Assembly (NCBI GenBank): GCA_023334545.1
Contig: JAADVB010000047.1
Location: 1 to 64,000 of the forward strand
Direction of reading: 5' to 3'
Origin: Salisapilia sapeloensis
Taxonomy: Eukaryota > Oomycota > Peronosporomycetes > Peronosporales > Salisapiliaceae
DNA length: 64,000 bases
Position numbers and translations under genes: made by a program. The notes below the pieces were generated by a model. It searched no databases and was not told the origin of the DNA. It worked only from the letters and a program-made list of their open reading frames with translations. Each line of letters opens with the position of its first letter. The stretch's first letter is position 1. Below are positions 10,528 to 20,028 of this stretch, piece after piece.

Positions 10528-12750
10528 CTACTTAGACGTGGAGCTTCTAGGCACGTGTTGATGCCTCTTCTCCTGCTTCTGTCCTCTTCCTTGCTTCTTC
10601 ATGCCCTTCTTCCCACCTCGAACAGCAACAAACGGATTATACCCCTTCTTACTCTTCTCCGTTGTCTTTCCTTCCAAGTCGACATCAGCTCCCGAGATCT
10701 GTTGACTAGCCGAGGCAAAGTCAAAGGCTTGGAAACCTTCCGGCTTGCTCTCAGCTACATCATCTACTTTTTCCTCGATAAAGTCCTTTGCTCGTGTCTT
10801 GACAGCCGGCTCTGGCGTCGGTTTGATCTCCGGCTTCTTTACAGGTTTCTTTGGCATGTCATATGTCTCCCTCAGTGACTGCGGCATCGGCTTCTCCTCC
10901 TCCACCTTGACCTTCTTACGCGGTGAGCTTTGCTTCTCCTGCACTTCCGTATCCATCAGCGAAAACGTCTGCTTCGCCAGCATCTCTCCGACTTCCTGCA
11001 CTCTATCCAGTGCGTTGGCGTCGTAGGAAGAGGTCAGATCCATCGTAGGCACTTGCTCCACTTCAGTCGGCGACATGCTCCTCGCCTTTCGCTTCCCACT
11101 CACCCAAGGAGCATGCTCCTTCATCTCCGAGTCCATCACAACAGGAGCACCAACTGTATCCTTCACGACCTCCTGCACCGGCACTTGCTCCTCTTCGCGT
11201 GCTTTCAGTTCCTCTGCAATCATCTTGGTGATCTCCAACGCATGCTTTCTCACAAACGTCGGTACTGGGTTACAAACTTGATTCAGCTCGCCAACCTTTG
11301 TCGGCAGTTGCTTTGCAAGTCGCATGAGGACGTGATTCGGCATGACGTACCCAGTACTCTCGTCCTGCGTCCTTGCAATGTCATCACGCCAAAAGTAGAG
11401 ACGAGAGAAGACGCGATATTGACGCTGACTAGGCTGACGGAGCTGAACAGCGTCCTTGAGCTTGTGCAACAACCGATCACATTCTTGTGGAGACGTCTCA
11501 GGTTTCTTGTACACAGTTAAACAGATCTCATTCGACCGCTTCAACACTTGGAGCAACATCTCGGTCCCTCTACCTTTCTCCAGTAACTCGGTCTTCATCC
11601 GGTCATAGATAAAGTGGAGATATCTCGTGTCCTCTCGAGCGTACTTGGTCATCTCTGGACTAAGCGGTCGCTTCCGCCAGTCGGACAATTGGTACTGCTT
11701 GTCTGCTTCGACGTCACAGTGGCTTTTAAGGAGATAGGCGAGGGAGAAGCGAGGGTACCCGAGTGCTCTGGCTGCTCGACCGGTATCGAAGAGATTGACA
11801 ATGTACAGTCCGAGGTCTCGTTGGAGCCATTTGATATCAAAGTCTGCACCATGGAGCACCTTGACTTTAGCAGGATCACAGAAGACATTGTTCAGGACTT
11901 GGAGCTTGCCTCGTAACGCCAACGTGTCGACGAGAAAGTCTTGGCGTGGTGTCGAGATCTGCATGAGACAGACTAGACCCAAGTACGTCCGATAGGAATG
12001 GTGCTCCAAGTCGACTGCGATCACTTTTTCACTCACGTCTCCGAGCACAGACATCATCTGTTGGACTTTGTCTTCCGTATCGACCCACAGGAATGATGCG
12101 TCGTCTAGCGATACCATCTCATACGGATCGGAAGACGACGATAGCATCCAGTCAGCATACTTTAACGCACGAATCTCTGGTGCATACGGATGATACTCCT
12201 CTTCTTCATCTTCGGCACTAGTCTTCGTCTCATGCAGTGCATGTGGCTTCGTACGTAGCTTATGAACGAACGGAGCGTCGGAATTATCGATCTCGTCGGC
12301 GAAATTCGTCTGTGGTTTCTCCATATCACTCTTGGACTCCATACTCTCTTTATCCTTCTTCGCACTAGCATCCTTACTAAATTCCTGCGGGCGATTCTCC
12401 AAAGGTTTAAGGCTCTGACCAGTCGACGAGGACTGTTTGGCTTTCACGGCATCTTCGAGCTGCTTGGACGCATCATCTAATAACGCATCGACAAAGTCCG
12501 TGATTCGACCATTCGGCTCTGGTCCATCAAAGACGCTTAAATCCTCTGCATCATCCACCTGCTTCCCATCCAACCGTGTCAGACGCTCGACTAGCTCCTG
12601 CGTCCGTTTCCCAGTCGACTCTGCCTGCTCACGAAATTTGCTGCTGAATTGATGATGGTAATTATACCCATCATCCTCACTCGGGACACCATTCGAAGCC
12701 TTCACAGCTCGAATAAGTGCCTTGTACACGCTCGTAAGCTGGTCGTCCAT
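10528..12750 (-). CDS. RRP6: Exosome 3'-5' exoribonuclease RRP6 / EXOSC10
   Basis: A 740-residue single-exon protein. Domains in order: an N-terminal PMC2NT-type region (about 1-100), an acidic linker, a DEDD-Y exonuclease (about 225-390) and an HRDC domain (about 435-515). The exonuclease carries the four acidic residues and the tyrosine: AVDLEHHSYRTYLG, HGADFDIKWLQRD, and KYAREDTRYLHFIYD. The HRDC domain is seen in RVFSRLYFWRDDIARTQDES and MPNHVLMRLA. The C-terminal 200 residues are charged and basic near the end (KKGMKKQGRGQKQEKR), consistent with nucleolar/exosome lasso function. It should trim 3' ends of rRNA, snoRNA and aberrant nuclear RNA with the exosome. Starts at ATG 12748-12750; only 93 bp separate it from the divergent transporter gene. 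Confidence 0.93.
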   Translation of the reverse strand: MDDQLTSVYKALIRAVKASNGVPSEDDGYNYHHQFSSKFREQAESTGKRTQELVERLTRLDGKQVDDAEDLSVFDGPEPNGRITDFVDALLDDASKQLEDAVKAKQSSSTGQSLKPLENRPQEFSKDASAKKDKESMESKSDMEKPQTNFADEIDNSDAPFVHKLRTKPHALHETKTSAEDEEEEYHPYAPEIRALKYADWMLSSSSDPYEMVSLDDASFLWVDTEDKVQQMMSVLGDVSEKVIAVDLEHHSYRTYLGLVCLMQISTPRQDFLVDTLALRGKLQVLNNVFCDPAKVKVLHGADFDIKWLQRDLGLYIVNLFDTGRAARALGYPRFSLAYLLKSHCDVEADKQYQLSDWRKRPLSPEMTKYAREDTRYLHFIYDRMKTELLEKGRGTEMLLQVLKRSNEICLTVYKKPETSPQECDRLLHKLKDAVQLRQPSQRQYRVFSRLYFWRDDIARTQDESTGYVMPNHVLMRLAKQLPTKVGELNQVCNPVPTFVRKHALEITKMIAEELKAREEEQVPVQEVVKDTVGAPVVMDSEMKEHAPWVSGKRKARSMSPTEVEQVPTMDLTSSYDANALDRVQEVGEMLAKQTFSLMDTEVQEKQSSPRKKVKVEEEKPMPQSLRETYDMPKKPVKKPEIKPTPEPAVKTRAKDFIEEKVDDVAESKPEGFQAFDFASASQQISGADVDLEGKTTEKSKKGYNPFVAVRGGKKGMKKQGRGQKQEKRHQHVPRSSTSK

Positions 12751-12843
12751 GCTCCCAAGCCAATCGACCGATGTTTATTCCTTGTTCCGATATGTTCGTT
12801 TACGAATATCAATATATAATGTACGGAATGACAAGCATCAGAT

Positions 12844-14583
12844 ATGTCCTGGCGATCTTCGACCACCGCGGACCATCCGCGCCGAGGCTGGCGGAGCCTC
12901 GTGAATGCGCTGCAGGATCCTGCTCGAAGTGAATTTGCATTCGTGCCTCATCAATACTACTCTCGTGAACAACTAGAAGAAAATGTGAGTCTCAACAGTG
13001 CAGACGATGCCTCGGCCTCAACGCCACGAGACGCCACGCCTTCCAACGTATCCAAGTACACGACAAAAGATCAGGAGGTGCCGTCGCATCAAGTCAATTG
13101 GTTCTTTCTTTTGCATCTATTCGCAGTCGCAAGTGCTGTCATGTGCTGCATATGGGCGTCGCTCTTCCCTCTCTCACCCGTGAGACTGTATAACATGCAG
13201 GTCGACATCTTTAGCATGAACCACGCACACACGACGTTCTACTTTATGCCGTGTCTTGCACTCGGTAGTATCGTCGGTGCGTCTTTCGCTGGAGTCTTAG
13301 GAGACAGGATCGGTCGAGCAGGTACGTTGGAGCTAGCTGCCGTACCGTACCTCCTCGGCTGGGTGCTCATCACACTCACACACCAAGAACTCCTCGTCAT
13401 CCTCGGCAGGTTCCTACTCGGTGCCTCCGCAGGTCTCATCGCGACTGTAGCTCCCATTTACTTGGCAGAAGTTACAGCTGCAAGCACAAGAGGTCGAGTC
13501 TGGTGCTTCCAAGCACTCGCCGCTTGCGTCTCAGCTCTCCTCTACGTCAGTCTCGGAGGTCTCTTCATCCACCTCAGCCGAAACTACTCTGGTTTCAACC
13601 TAGCTGAATGGAGGCTCCTCGGAATAGCAAGTCTCTTTCCAGGCTTCCTGCTCCTCCTCTTCATGCACAGATTACCAGACTCGCCTACGTGGCTACTACA
13701 TAAACATCAAGACCCAGACGCAGCTTTCAGTGTCATGAAGAGGCTATTTGGTGGTGACAGTCACGTCGCAGAATTCAACATCAATGCTCTCATCCATGCC
13801 AAGGAGCTGTCGACGTCGGAAAGAAGTCATCACGGCGCCTTCTTCCGTCCACTACTCTTGTGCCTACTACTCTTTGCTCTCAAATCTGTTTGTTCCTTCT
13901 TCCTACAGCCTACTCTCCTTCCTACACCAGACACGAACGACACCTTTGCATTCGCTATCTTTGGCATTGGCCTAGAGGTCGATCCGATTGCCTTACTACT
14001 GGTCATGAGCTTCATTTGGGTCGCAGCTTCCATCGGAGCCTTTGCCTGCTTCTTCCTCATCGACGTTCGCGGTCGACTCGTGGCACTACAGTCCGGATGC
14101 TACATCACCATCGCGGCGTGTTGCTTCCTCCTACTAAACGTCTACCGGTCCCGAGATATCCAACTTGAGTCCACTGACAGGAACTCGGCAGCAGTGCTCC
14201 TCGCAGCTGCAGCCCATCAACTCGGTCTTGGTATCGTCCCGATCGTCCTCGCGACGGAACTCTTTGCCGTCCGACAACGTCTAAGTGCCTTTAGCATCCT
14301 CGTCGTCACCGATCAAGTCGTACGGTACTTGCTAGCTCAATCCTTCGTCCCGCTCGTCCAGCGCTACTTCAGCACGACGCAAGTCTTCGCCACGAGCGTG
14401 ACGCTCGTGCTACTGTGTAACTTGGCAGCACTCGTAACGTCATGGATGTCGATTCCAGAGACGAGTAAACTTAGTCTACAGGAGATTGAAGCTGTGTTAT
14501 GTGGATGGAGACCAGCAACACCCCAATGGGCATCGTCGTCAAAAGTCCGACTAGGCAAATCCGTATTGGACTATGGCACATAG
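12844..14583 (+). CDS. MFS transporter, sugar-porter-like
   Basis: A 579-residue, single-exon, twelve-helix major facilitator. The cytosolic N-terminus (about 1-85) is hydrophilic. Sugar-porter signatures are visible: GDRIGRAGTLE after helix 2, GRFLLGASAGLI, PIYLAEVTAASTRGRV (the P-x-Y-x-x-E..RG motif) and PETSKLSLQEIE after the last helix, a variant of the PETKG motif. The loop between helices 6 and 7 is of normal size. It should sit in the plasma or an organelle membrane and move a hexose or similar polyol with protons or by facilitation. The substrate cannot be assigned because the QLS and substrate-contact motifs are not obvious. It is divergent from RRP6 and shares its short upstream region. 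Confidence 0.85.
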   Translation: MSWRSSTTADHPRRGWRSLVNALQDPARSEFAFVPHQYYSREQLEENVSLNSADDASASTPRDATPSNVSKYTTKDQEVPSHQVNWFFLLHLFAVASAVMCCIWASLFPLSPVRLYNMQVDIFSMNHAHTTFYFMPCLALGSIVGASFAGVLGDRIGRAGTLELAAVPYLLGWVLITLTHQELLVILGRFLLGASAGLIATVAPIYLAEVTAASTRGRVWCFQALAACVSALLYVSLGGLFIHLSRNYSGFNLAEWRLLGIASLFPGFLLLLFMHRLPDSPTWLLHKHQDPDAAFSVMKRLFGGDSHVAEFNINALIHAKELSTSERSHHGAFFRPLLLCLLLFALKSVCSFFLQPTLLPTPDTNDTFAFAIFGIGLEVDPIALLLVMSFIWVAASIGAFACFFLIDVRGRLVALQSGCYITIAACCFLLLNVYRSRDIQLESTDRNSAAVLLAAAAHQLGLGIVPIVLATELFAVRQRLSAFSILVVTDQVVRYLLAQSFVPLVQRYFSTTQVFATSVTLVLLCNLAALVTSWMSIPETSKLSLQEIEAVLCGWRPATPQWASSSKVRLGKSVLDYGT

Positions 14584-14681
14584 GCAACGATACTTGTTGA
14601 AACATGAACAAACCCTACTTTTTTCTCTTCCTGCGGACTAGGTACTGGTAGAATGATAACTTAGACAAGATTCGACTGACA

Positions 14682-15293
14682 CTAGGCATCTGCATCGGAG
14701 GACGAGTACTCGAGATCGCTCGTGAGTCGTCGTAGCACATCTTCGTAGGAGCAGCACCAGGACGAACTTGTCCAGTATTTAATCCGACCGTAGCACCGGA
14801 TCTCTTTTGGCGAATTAAAAAAAGCATGCATGTGGACGTGATCGATGCTATTGAAGGGCGGTAGATGGAAGGCGCACTTGACGTTCTTAAGCGTCCCACA
14901 CACGATGTTTTTATCGGGGTCGTGCGAGAGCGATGGTGATCGGTCCATTAGATCCGTCGGACGGCGCGAGTCGATGGACGTCGACAGCACCGTCGTAGCT
15001 GCTCGATGCATGCTCTTGAGCAGATCGATGTGGTCGGTCGTTAGGTGCGTGACGTTCTTGATGTGCACGCGAGGCACGATGAGCACGTGAGAGCTCGTGA
15101 CCGGATGCAAAGGGCGGAAGACTACAACGTCATCATCGTCGTAGAGCATCGGCTCCGTGTGCATGCGCAAGATCTCGCAGAACCGGCAGCTCTTGACGCA
15201 TCCACCAGCGTATCGCACGCCTTTGTTCCGGGACAACAGGCCGAATCGATGCCATGTCGGAGCTTGCGACGGCAGTGCGACTGGATCATCCAT
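14682..15293 (-). CDS. HIT (histidine triad) family hydrolase, HINT3/aprataxin-like
   Basis: A 203-residue protein from the ATG at 15291-15293. The open frame continues upstream only to a TTG. The HIT fold begins at CRFCEILRMHTEP and continues through YDDDDVVVFRPLHPVTSSH and LIVPRVHIKNVTHL, ending in the catalytic triad motif HVHMHAFF. The leading GGCVKSCRFC cysteine pair resembles the N-terminus of HINT3-type enzymes. These hydrolyse AMP-linked phosphoramidates or adenylates in cytosol or nucleus. An insertion of about 30 residues (SIDSRRPTDLMDRSPSLSHD) separates the two halves. The C-terminus after the triad is short and acidic. An upstream coding exon cannot be excluded. Confidence 0.8.
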   Translation of the reverse strand: MDDPVALPSQAPTWHRFGLLSRNKGVRYAGGCVKSCRFCEILRMHTEPMLYDDDDVVVFRPLHPVTSSHVLIVPRVHIKNVTHLTTDHIDLLKSMHRAATTVLSTSIDSRRPTDLMDRSPSLSHDPDKNIVCGTLKNVKCAFHLPPFNSIDHVHMHAFFNSPKEIRCYGRIKYWTSSSWCCSYEDVLRRLTSDLEYSSSDADA

Positions 15294-15837
15294 ACCGATG
15301 GAACACAACGGACAAGGTCGTACGCACAAGCTCCTTGAGGAGCGTCTAGCGTGCGAGAAAGCGTTGAGGGGGGTGGCTGTGCTCAAATTGAGATGGGCAC
15401 CAGCCTACTGAACTCTACGGTGTCACACCTTTTGTTATGCCGGACAGTCGAACGGAGGTTATGGGCCACCTGCGGTGCTAGACCGGTTTGTACTTGCCAT
15501 TTGTATACTCCACATGATGCACCTTCCATCTTTTAAGATGTAACGGAGTATGGAATCGGATATTTATTAATCGAACGAGCGGATACGATAGCTGGATAAA
15601 TAGGTAATTTAAGATCGAATCAGAAGCGCGTGGATTGTATACATTAGCTAGCTTGGCAACTTGCTTCCTCTCGACACAAACGTACCGACTTAAAATACGA
15701 TTGCATACTGCAAGTTTCTCCTCAGATCGTCAACGATTTTTTCATGTCAAAAGAAGGAGTTCGATGCACTCTTCTAATTTTTTATATCGCATGGCCGCCA
15801 GTGCTTGCGTTCATTCTGCAATTTCCATCGACCTCTA
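15294..15837. other. Divergent intergenic region
   Basis: About 540 bp between the HIT gene (minus) and the kinase gene (plus). It is AT-rich toward the kinase start. I see no RNA gene or conserved motif; it must hold both promoters. Confidence 0.5.
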
Positions 15838-16752
15838 ATGGACAACTACACCTTCGTCCAGCCACTTGCGTCGGCCTTGTATGGCCAAGTCGATCTCTAT
15901 CGCGATGGACGGACTAAACAGCTCGTCGCTGTCAAGACCATGGAGCTAGCGTATGCACAGGAGAATAGGACCAAGCTAGGTGATATCCATGTCCAGGAAG
16001 ATGCCTTTATGGAGCTACGAGTGAACGCTAAGCTCAAGCTACTGGGTGGACACGACCACGTTCTACCGCTCGTCGACTGTTTCGTCGACACAGGGTCCAT
16101 CGTCCTTGCCATGTCCTTTGCTGGCAATGGCGAGTTCCTATCAGTGCTCAACCAAAAGCTGCCGAACTTGACGTCCACCGAGACGACGCACTACTTCCGA
16201 CAGATCCTCCTAGGTGTCAACTTTCTACATGCCAATGGCATCTACCACCGGGATTTATCCCATGAAAACATCCTCGTGAGCGACCAAGGGCTACTACAAA
16301 TCGCCGACTTTGGCCTTGCTACGTTTGAGACCCACGTGCCGTCTGCAGGTGCTGGCAAGACGCAGTACATGGCTCCAGAAGTATACGCCGAAGATGGACA
16401 CTTGTATGACACAAAAGCAGCCGACCTCTGGTCTCTCGGCGTCATGCTCTTCTCCATGGTCGCAGGAGAATACCCGTACACACGTCCGCATCGGGAAGAT
16501 CAGCAGTACAAATTCCTAGAGGAGCACGGCGCGAAGAAACTCCTTCGTGCCATGAGCGTGAACACAAAAGGTAGCAACGCACGACTCGTCCACGTCGTGG
16601 ACCAGCTACTCCAAGTACATCCCGGACGTCGGACACCAGTCGCGGATATTTTGCATCAAAAGCCATTCGCCACGTCCTTTGTCTCCAAGTTCAGCCACAA
16701 GATGCGCGGGAGTATGAAAGGCCTCGCACCACTCATCGCGCCTTCCCACTAA
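15838..16752 (+). CDS. Small Ser/Thr protein kinase (CAMK-like)
   Basis: A 304-residue protein consisting of little more than a kinase domain. The first ATG in frame is at 15838; upstream codons are preceded only by a TTG. Visible elements: a glycine-poor P-loop (ASALYGQVDLY), the VAIK-type lysine in LVAVKTMEL, catalytic loop YHRDLSHENILV, IADFGLATFE, an activation segment reading GAGKTQYMAPEV, and DLWSLGVMLFSMVAGEYPY. In the catalytic loop the usual LKPEN is LSHEN, so the lysine after HRD is serine; HRDLS-x-EN variants are familiar in oomycete kinases. The P-loop lacks the normal G-x-G-x-x-G, so ATP binding may be atypical. The substrate is unknown. Confidence 0.82.
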   Translation: MDNYTFVQPLASALYGQVDLYRDGRTKQLVAVKTMELAYAQENRTKLGDIHVQEDAFMELRVNAKLKLLGGHDHVLPLVDCFVDTGSIVLAMSFAGNGEFLSVLNQKLPNLTSTETTHYFRQILLGVNFLHANGIYHRDLSHENILVSDQGLLQIADFGLATFETHVPSAGAGKTQYMAPEVYAEDGHLYDTKAADLWSLGVMLFSMVAGEYPYTRPHREDQQYKFLEEHGAKKLLRAMSVNTKGSNARLVHVVDQLLQVHPGRRTPVADILHQKPFATSFVSKFSHKMRGSMKGLAPLIAPSH

Positions 16753-16825
16753 AGTATTATCAGTCGTATGTAGACAAGTACGTTTCAAGGAAAAGCGTAA
16801 TAAATCGTGTATTGTAAATCCGTTC

Positions 16826-19800
16826 TCATGCATCCAACGCATTCTCCAAGGTCGTCCATAAATCTCCTAATTCCTCTTCATCTTTGTCGTGAGCTGTCTC
16901 AAGTGCAGAGTACAATCCAGATGTCCACTCTTCTAGGTCCGTAGAACAAGTCTCTTTGGACGTCTGCAGCACATATAGCAACTGTGCTCCATGGTAGAAC
17001 ACTGCTCTTTCGATTGTTTCCTCCGTTAATGCCTTACGAACAGCTCCCACATACGCCTCCAAGCAAGAGACATCCGAGTCGTTCAAATCGTTTCGTTCCA
17101 TCATGAACGCCACACCTTCCGACACGAGCATCGCGATGAGGCTAAAGAGGTTCCGCCATCGAATCGTCAGCATCTCTCGAGACGACAGACTCTTGCCTCC
17201 ATGCTTTCGCTTCGTTGCACTGTCACCTACCATGCTATGGAAATCTGGAAGAAGATCGAGTACCCACTCGCCAAACGTCACTAGATCTGACGACAAGTGA
17301 AAGCGACTGGATGGATCGACTCGTTCGACCATATCGAGAGATAAGTTCCGGATATTGGATCTATCTAGCCTATCTATTCCTTTCGTAGCAGTAGCAGACG
17401 ATGCTAACGCCAAGGACTTGGCGTATACTTCCAGCAGTCGGAATAGCGTCGCGCCGTCACGTTTGTGGAGCTTGTAGACGTACCTCGATCCACCTTTCAT
17501 GACACTCGAGGCACTTGCAGCTAAGCTTTTCGATAGACGTTTCGTCTGCTTAGTAGATAGGAGGACGTCGTCTGCTTCCAACATGATCTCGACGATCGTA
17601 AGCACGACGATTGGGTGTAAATGATCTTCACGATGCATATGGAAGAGGTCTTGTTCATCCAACACTTCAAACGCTTTCTCCATAAGTACGTTCGTCAAGT
17701 CCCACCTGACGAGACACTGGACGATAGCTTCCAATAGCTTCCGATCCACCGTCTCATTCATATTCAAGAGCGTCTGCATCAATAATTCTCGCAGTTCTTC
17801 CTGTGCTACCTCGCCCAACGCACCAATCACTTTCCACACGGCACCTTGTGCGTCACTAGTATACGGCACGTCCTGATCATACGCATCCAACAGTGTCTCT
17901 AACATACTAGCATTCAAGTGCTGAGCTAAAAAGCTTTTGCACTCAACATACTCTTGGTCAAAGAGCACTTGCTCTCGTACGCTACCGATCAACTCGGACA
18001 GTACTTGTAGCACCACTACTTCCGTCGCTATACTCTCCTGTCCTGCACTACGTGTAGATACCATGTCGAGAACACCTTTTAGCAACAAGGCAGCAAGCTT
18101 ACAGATTGACCCGACGGATACTTGTCGATAGACGTTTCGATAGAAGACGAGTGCTGCCTCTGGACGCTTCCTCACAAGCTCCAGTGCTCGTGCTAGCTGC
18201 TTACTCCCAGAAACGTTCTGTGGGAAGTAGGAATTCAAGAACAAGAGAACAAGTTGTTTGATGATGTTACTCGAGTTTGCATCCAGGACAAGACGATCTA
18301 AGAGATCGTCTAGAGGCACGACGTCAAAGAATCGGACGCCACGAATGCTCTTGAGACGATTGAGCAGCGTGATAAAGTCACCTCGTACTTTTTCGTTCTT
18401 GTCGTGGATGAGAGGAGAGAGGGAGGAAAGGTACTTGGACAAGAGAGCGTGTGTGTCGTGGTTGTCCAATATGAACGGCAGAGCCTGGAAGACTGCGGAT
18501 CGAACCAATGGACTGGATGTATCATGCGCCAACTGCTTCATGAGCTGTTGCACCCACTTTCGACGGAACGTGTCGGGGATTAAGTCCCAATAGACAGATA
18601 AGATCTTGGCGATACCATGGACACTCGCGACACGTACGGCTGGGATCGAGTCTTCAAGTAACTCGTCAAACAGACCGAATTGTTTCTCAAAAGCGAGCTC
18701 CAAGTCTGCTTGACCGAACGTCGGATCACGAAGTGGGAACGCATCAAACAATAAAAGGGCTGCTTGTCGACGCACGAGGCCGTTGGCAGCACTTACGCCT
18801 CGCCATAGCACTGGGCTACATAGTCGAAAGAGCATTTCATCCACTCCTTCCTGCTTTTTACTAGTAAAGAACGACTGGAGCAGCGTCCGAACGGCGTTAA
18901 ACAGAGATGTGCTTCTTGCATGGACAGCATCCTCGACAAAGCGTTGGATGCATTCATTCTCGATCTTTTGTCTGTACTCGTCCGAACAGTCTGTCCAGGC
19001 TTGATGGTATATCGCACCAAGCTTTTGGAGCATAGCTTTCCGCTGGTCAGGTATGAGGTTTCGAATCGTTTCATCAATGTCGGAAATGAAGTCTAGATCG
19101 AGAGAAAAGAGAAAACTAAGAAAGCCGATGGCGTCAGGAGACTTGAAAAACGTTGGCTGCATGTAACATCGAAGGAGGACGTCTCGCAGGAGTCTACAAA
19201 TACATAAGGATGAGATAATGACATCGTCTAGCCAAGATAAGAACGTACTGACTGCTGTGGTCGGCTAAGTCGATAAGAGTGAGAGCTTCTTTCACAGCAA
19301 AGAGACGACGGATCGGATGTTTCTTGCTGTGAAAAGCACCTTTGGCAGGCGACTCGTACGCTTTGATGATGAGGTACGGTAGGAGCTGAGCGACCATATC
19401 GGATTTATTCAAATCCTTCTTCCAGCAGCTTTCACATAACTGACTAATCGCTTCCTGCGCTTCTTCCTTCTCTTCTCCATCACCTCGAACCATCAATAGC
19501 ATATCATGGAGCTGGTGCGCTACGTCTGCGACTCGATCCCGATTCACAGACACATTCTTCGTTTCAAGCAATAGACGAGTAAAATGGGCAATAGCAACTA
19601 GACCAGTCAAATTGCTAGCATATTGCTGTATAATACTGATAGCTGCATCGTAAAACGAGTCAATCACTCGTTCTGGTAATTCCTGGACCTGCTTGATGAC
19701 TTGAACCTCTTCTTCCTCATCAAATCCGACGTTTTCAACCTTTTTAGGCTTTCTCCCAACTTTTCGACTCTGTTGCGCCTGCCACAACTCCACCAATTCA

Positions 19801-19856
19801 TATAAAGGCATCACATCTCCTCCATTAAGCGCATCCAATGCCGCTTTCGCAGCCAT
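16826..19856 (-). CDS. NCAPG2: Condensin-2 complex subunit G2
   Basis: A two-exon gene: exon 1 is 19249-19856 and exon 2 is 16826-19193, with a 55-nt intron (GTACGT..TTGTAG, 19194-19248) joined in phase, giving about 991 residues. The product is an all-helical HEAT-repeat protein with the condensin-II non-SMC signature region: [36 protein letters not shown], and [20 protein letters not shown]. The N-terminal exon begins [13 protein letters not shown] and contains [12 protein letters not shown]. It acts in the nucleus, where condensin II shapes chromosomes from prophase onward. Exon 2 alone would start at an internal Met, so the spliced start is preferred. Its 5' end lies 172 bp from the oppositely transcribed CCT alpha gene. 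Confidence 0.85.
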
Positions 19857-20028
19857 TTTCCAAATTTGTACAAAATGGCGCCAAAAAGCGACCAAATCCC
19901 TCTCTATACCGACTTGCACGCTACTGACATGGTGGTACATCCTGATTGGTGGTAAATCTAATTTATATGCTTTGATTGGAGAAAATCCGACCGGGCGGAA
20001 GCGCTGGAGCCAAAAGATCAAACGCATA
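19857..20028. promoter_or_regulatory. Bidirectional promoter between NCAPG2 and TCP1
   Basis: Only 172 bp separate the start codons of two divergently transcribed, conserved genes, so both promoters must lie here or overlap the 5' untranslated regions. No TATA box or initiator can be assigned with confidence. Confidence 0.5.

Noticed and set aside
15838-16752. RxLR or CRN effector signature near small secreted frames
   Set aside because: No frame in the window shows a signal peptide followed by RxLR-EER or LFLAK motifs. The secreted phosphatase is a conserved enzyme.
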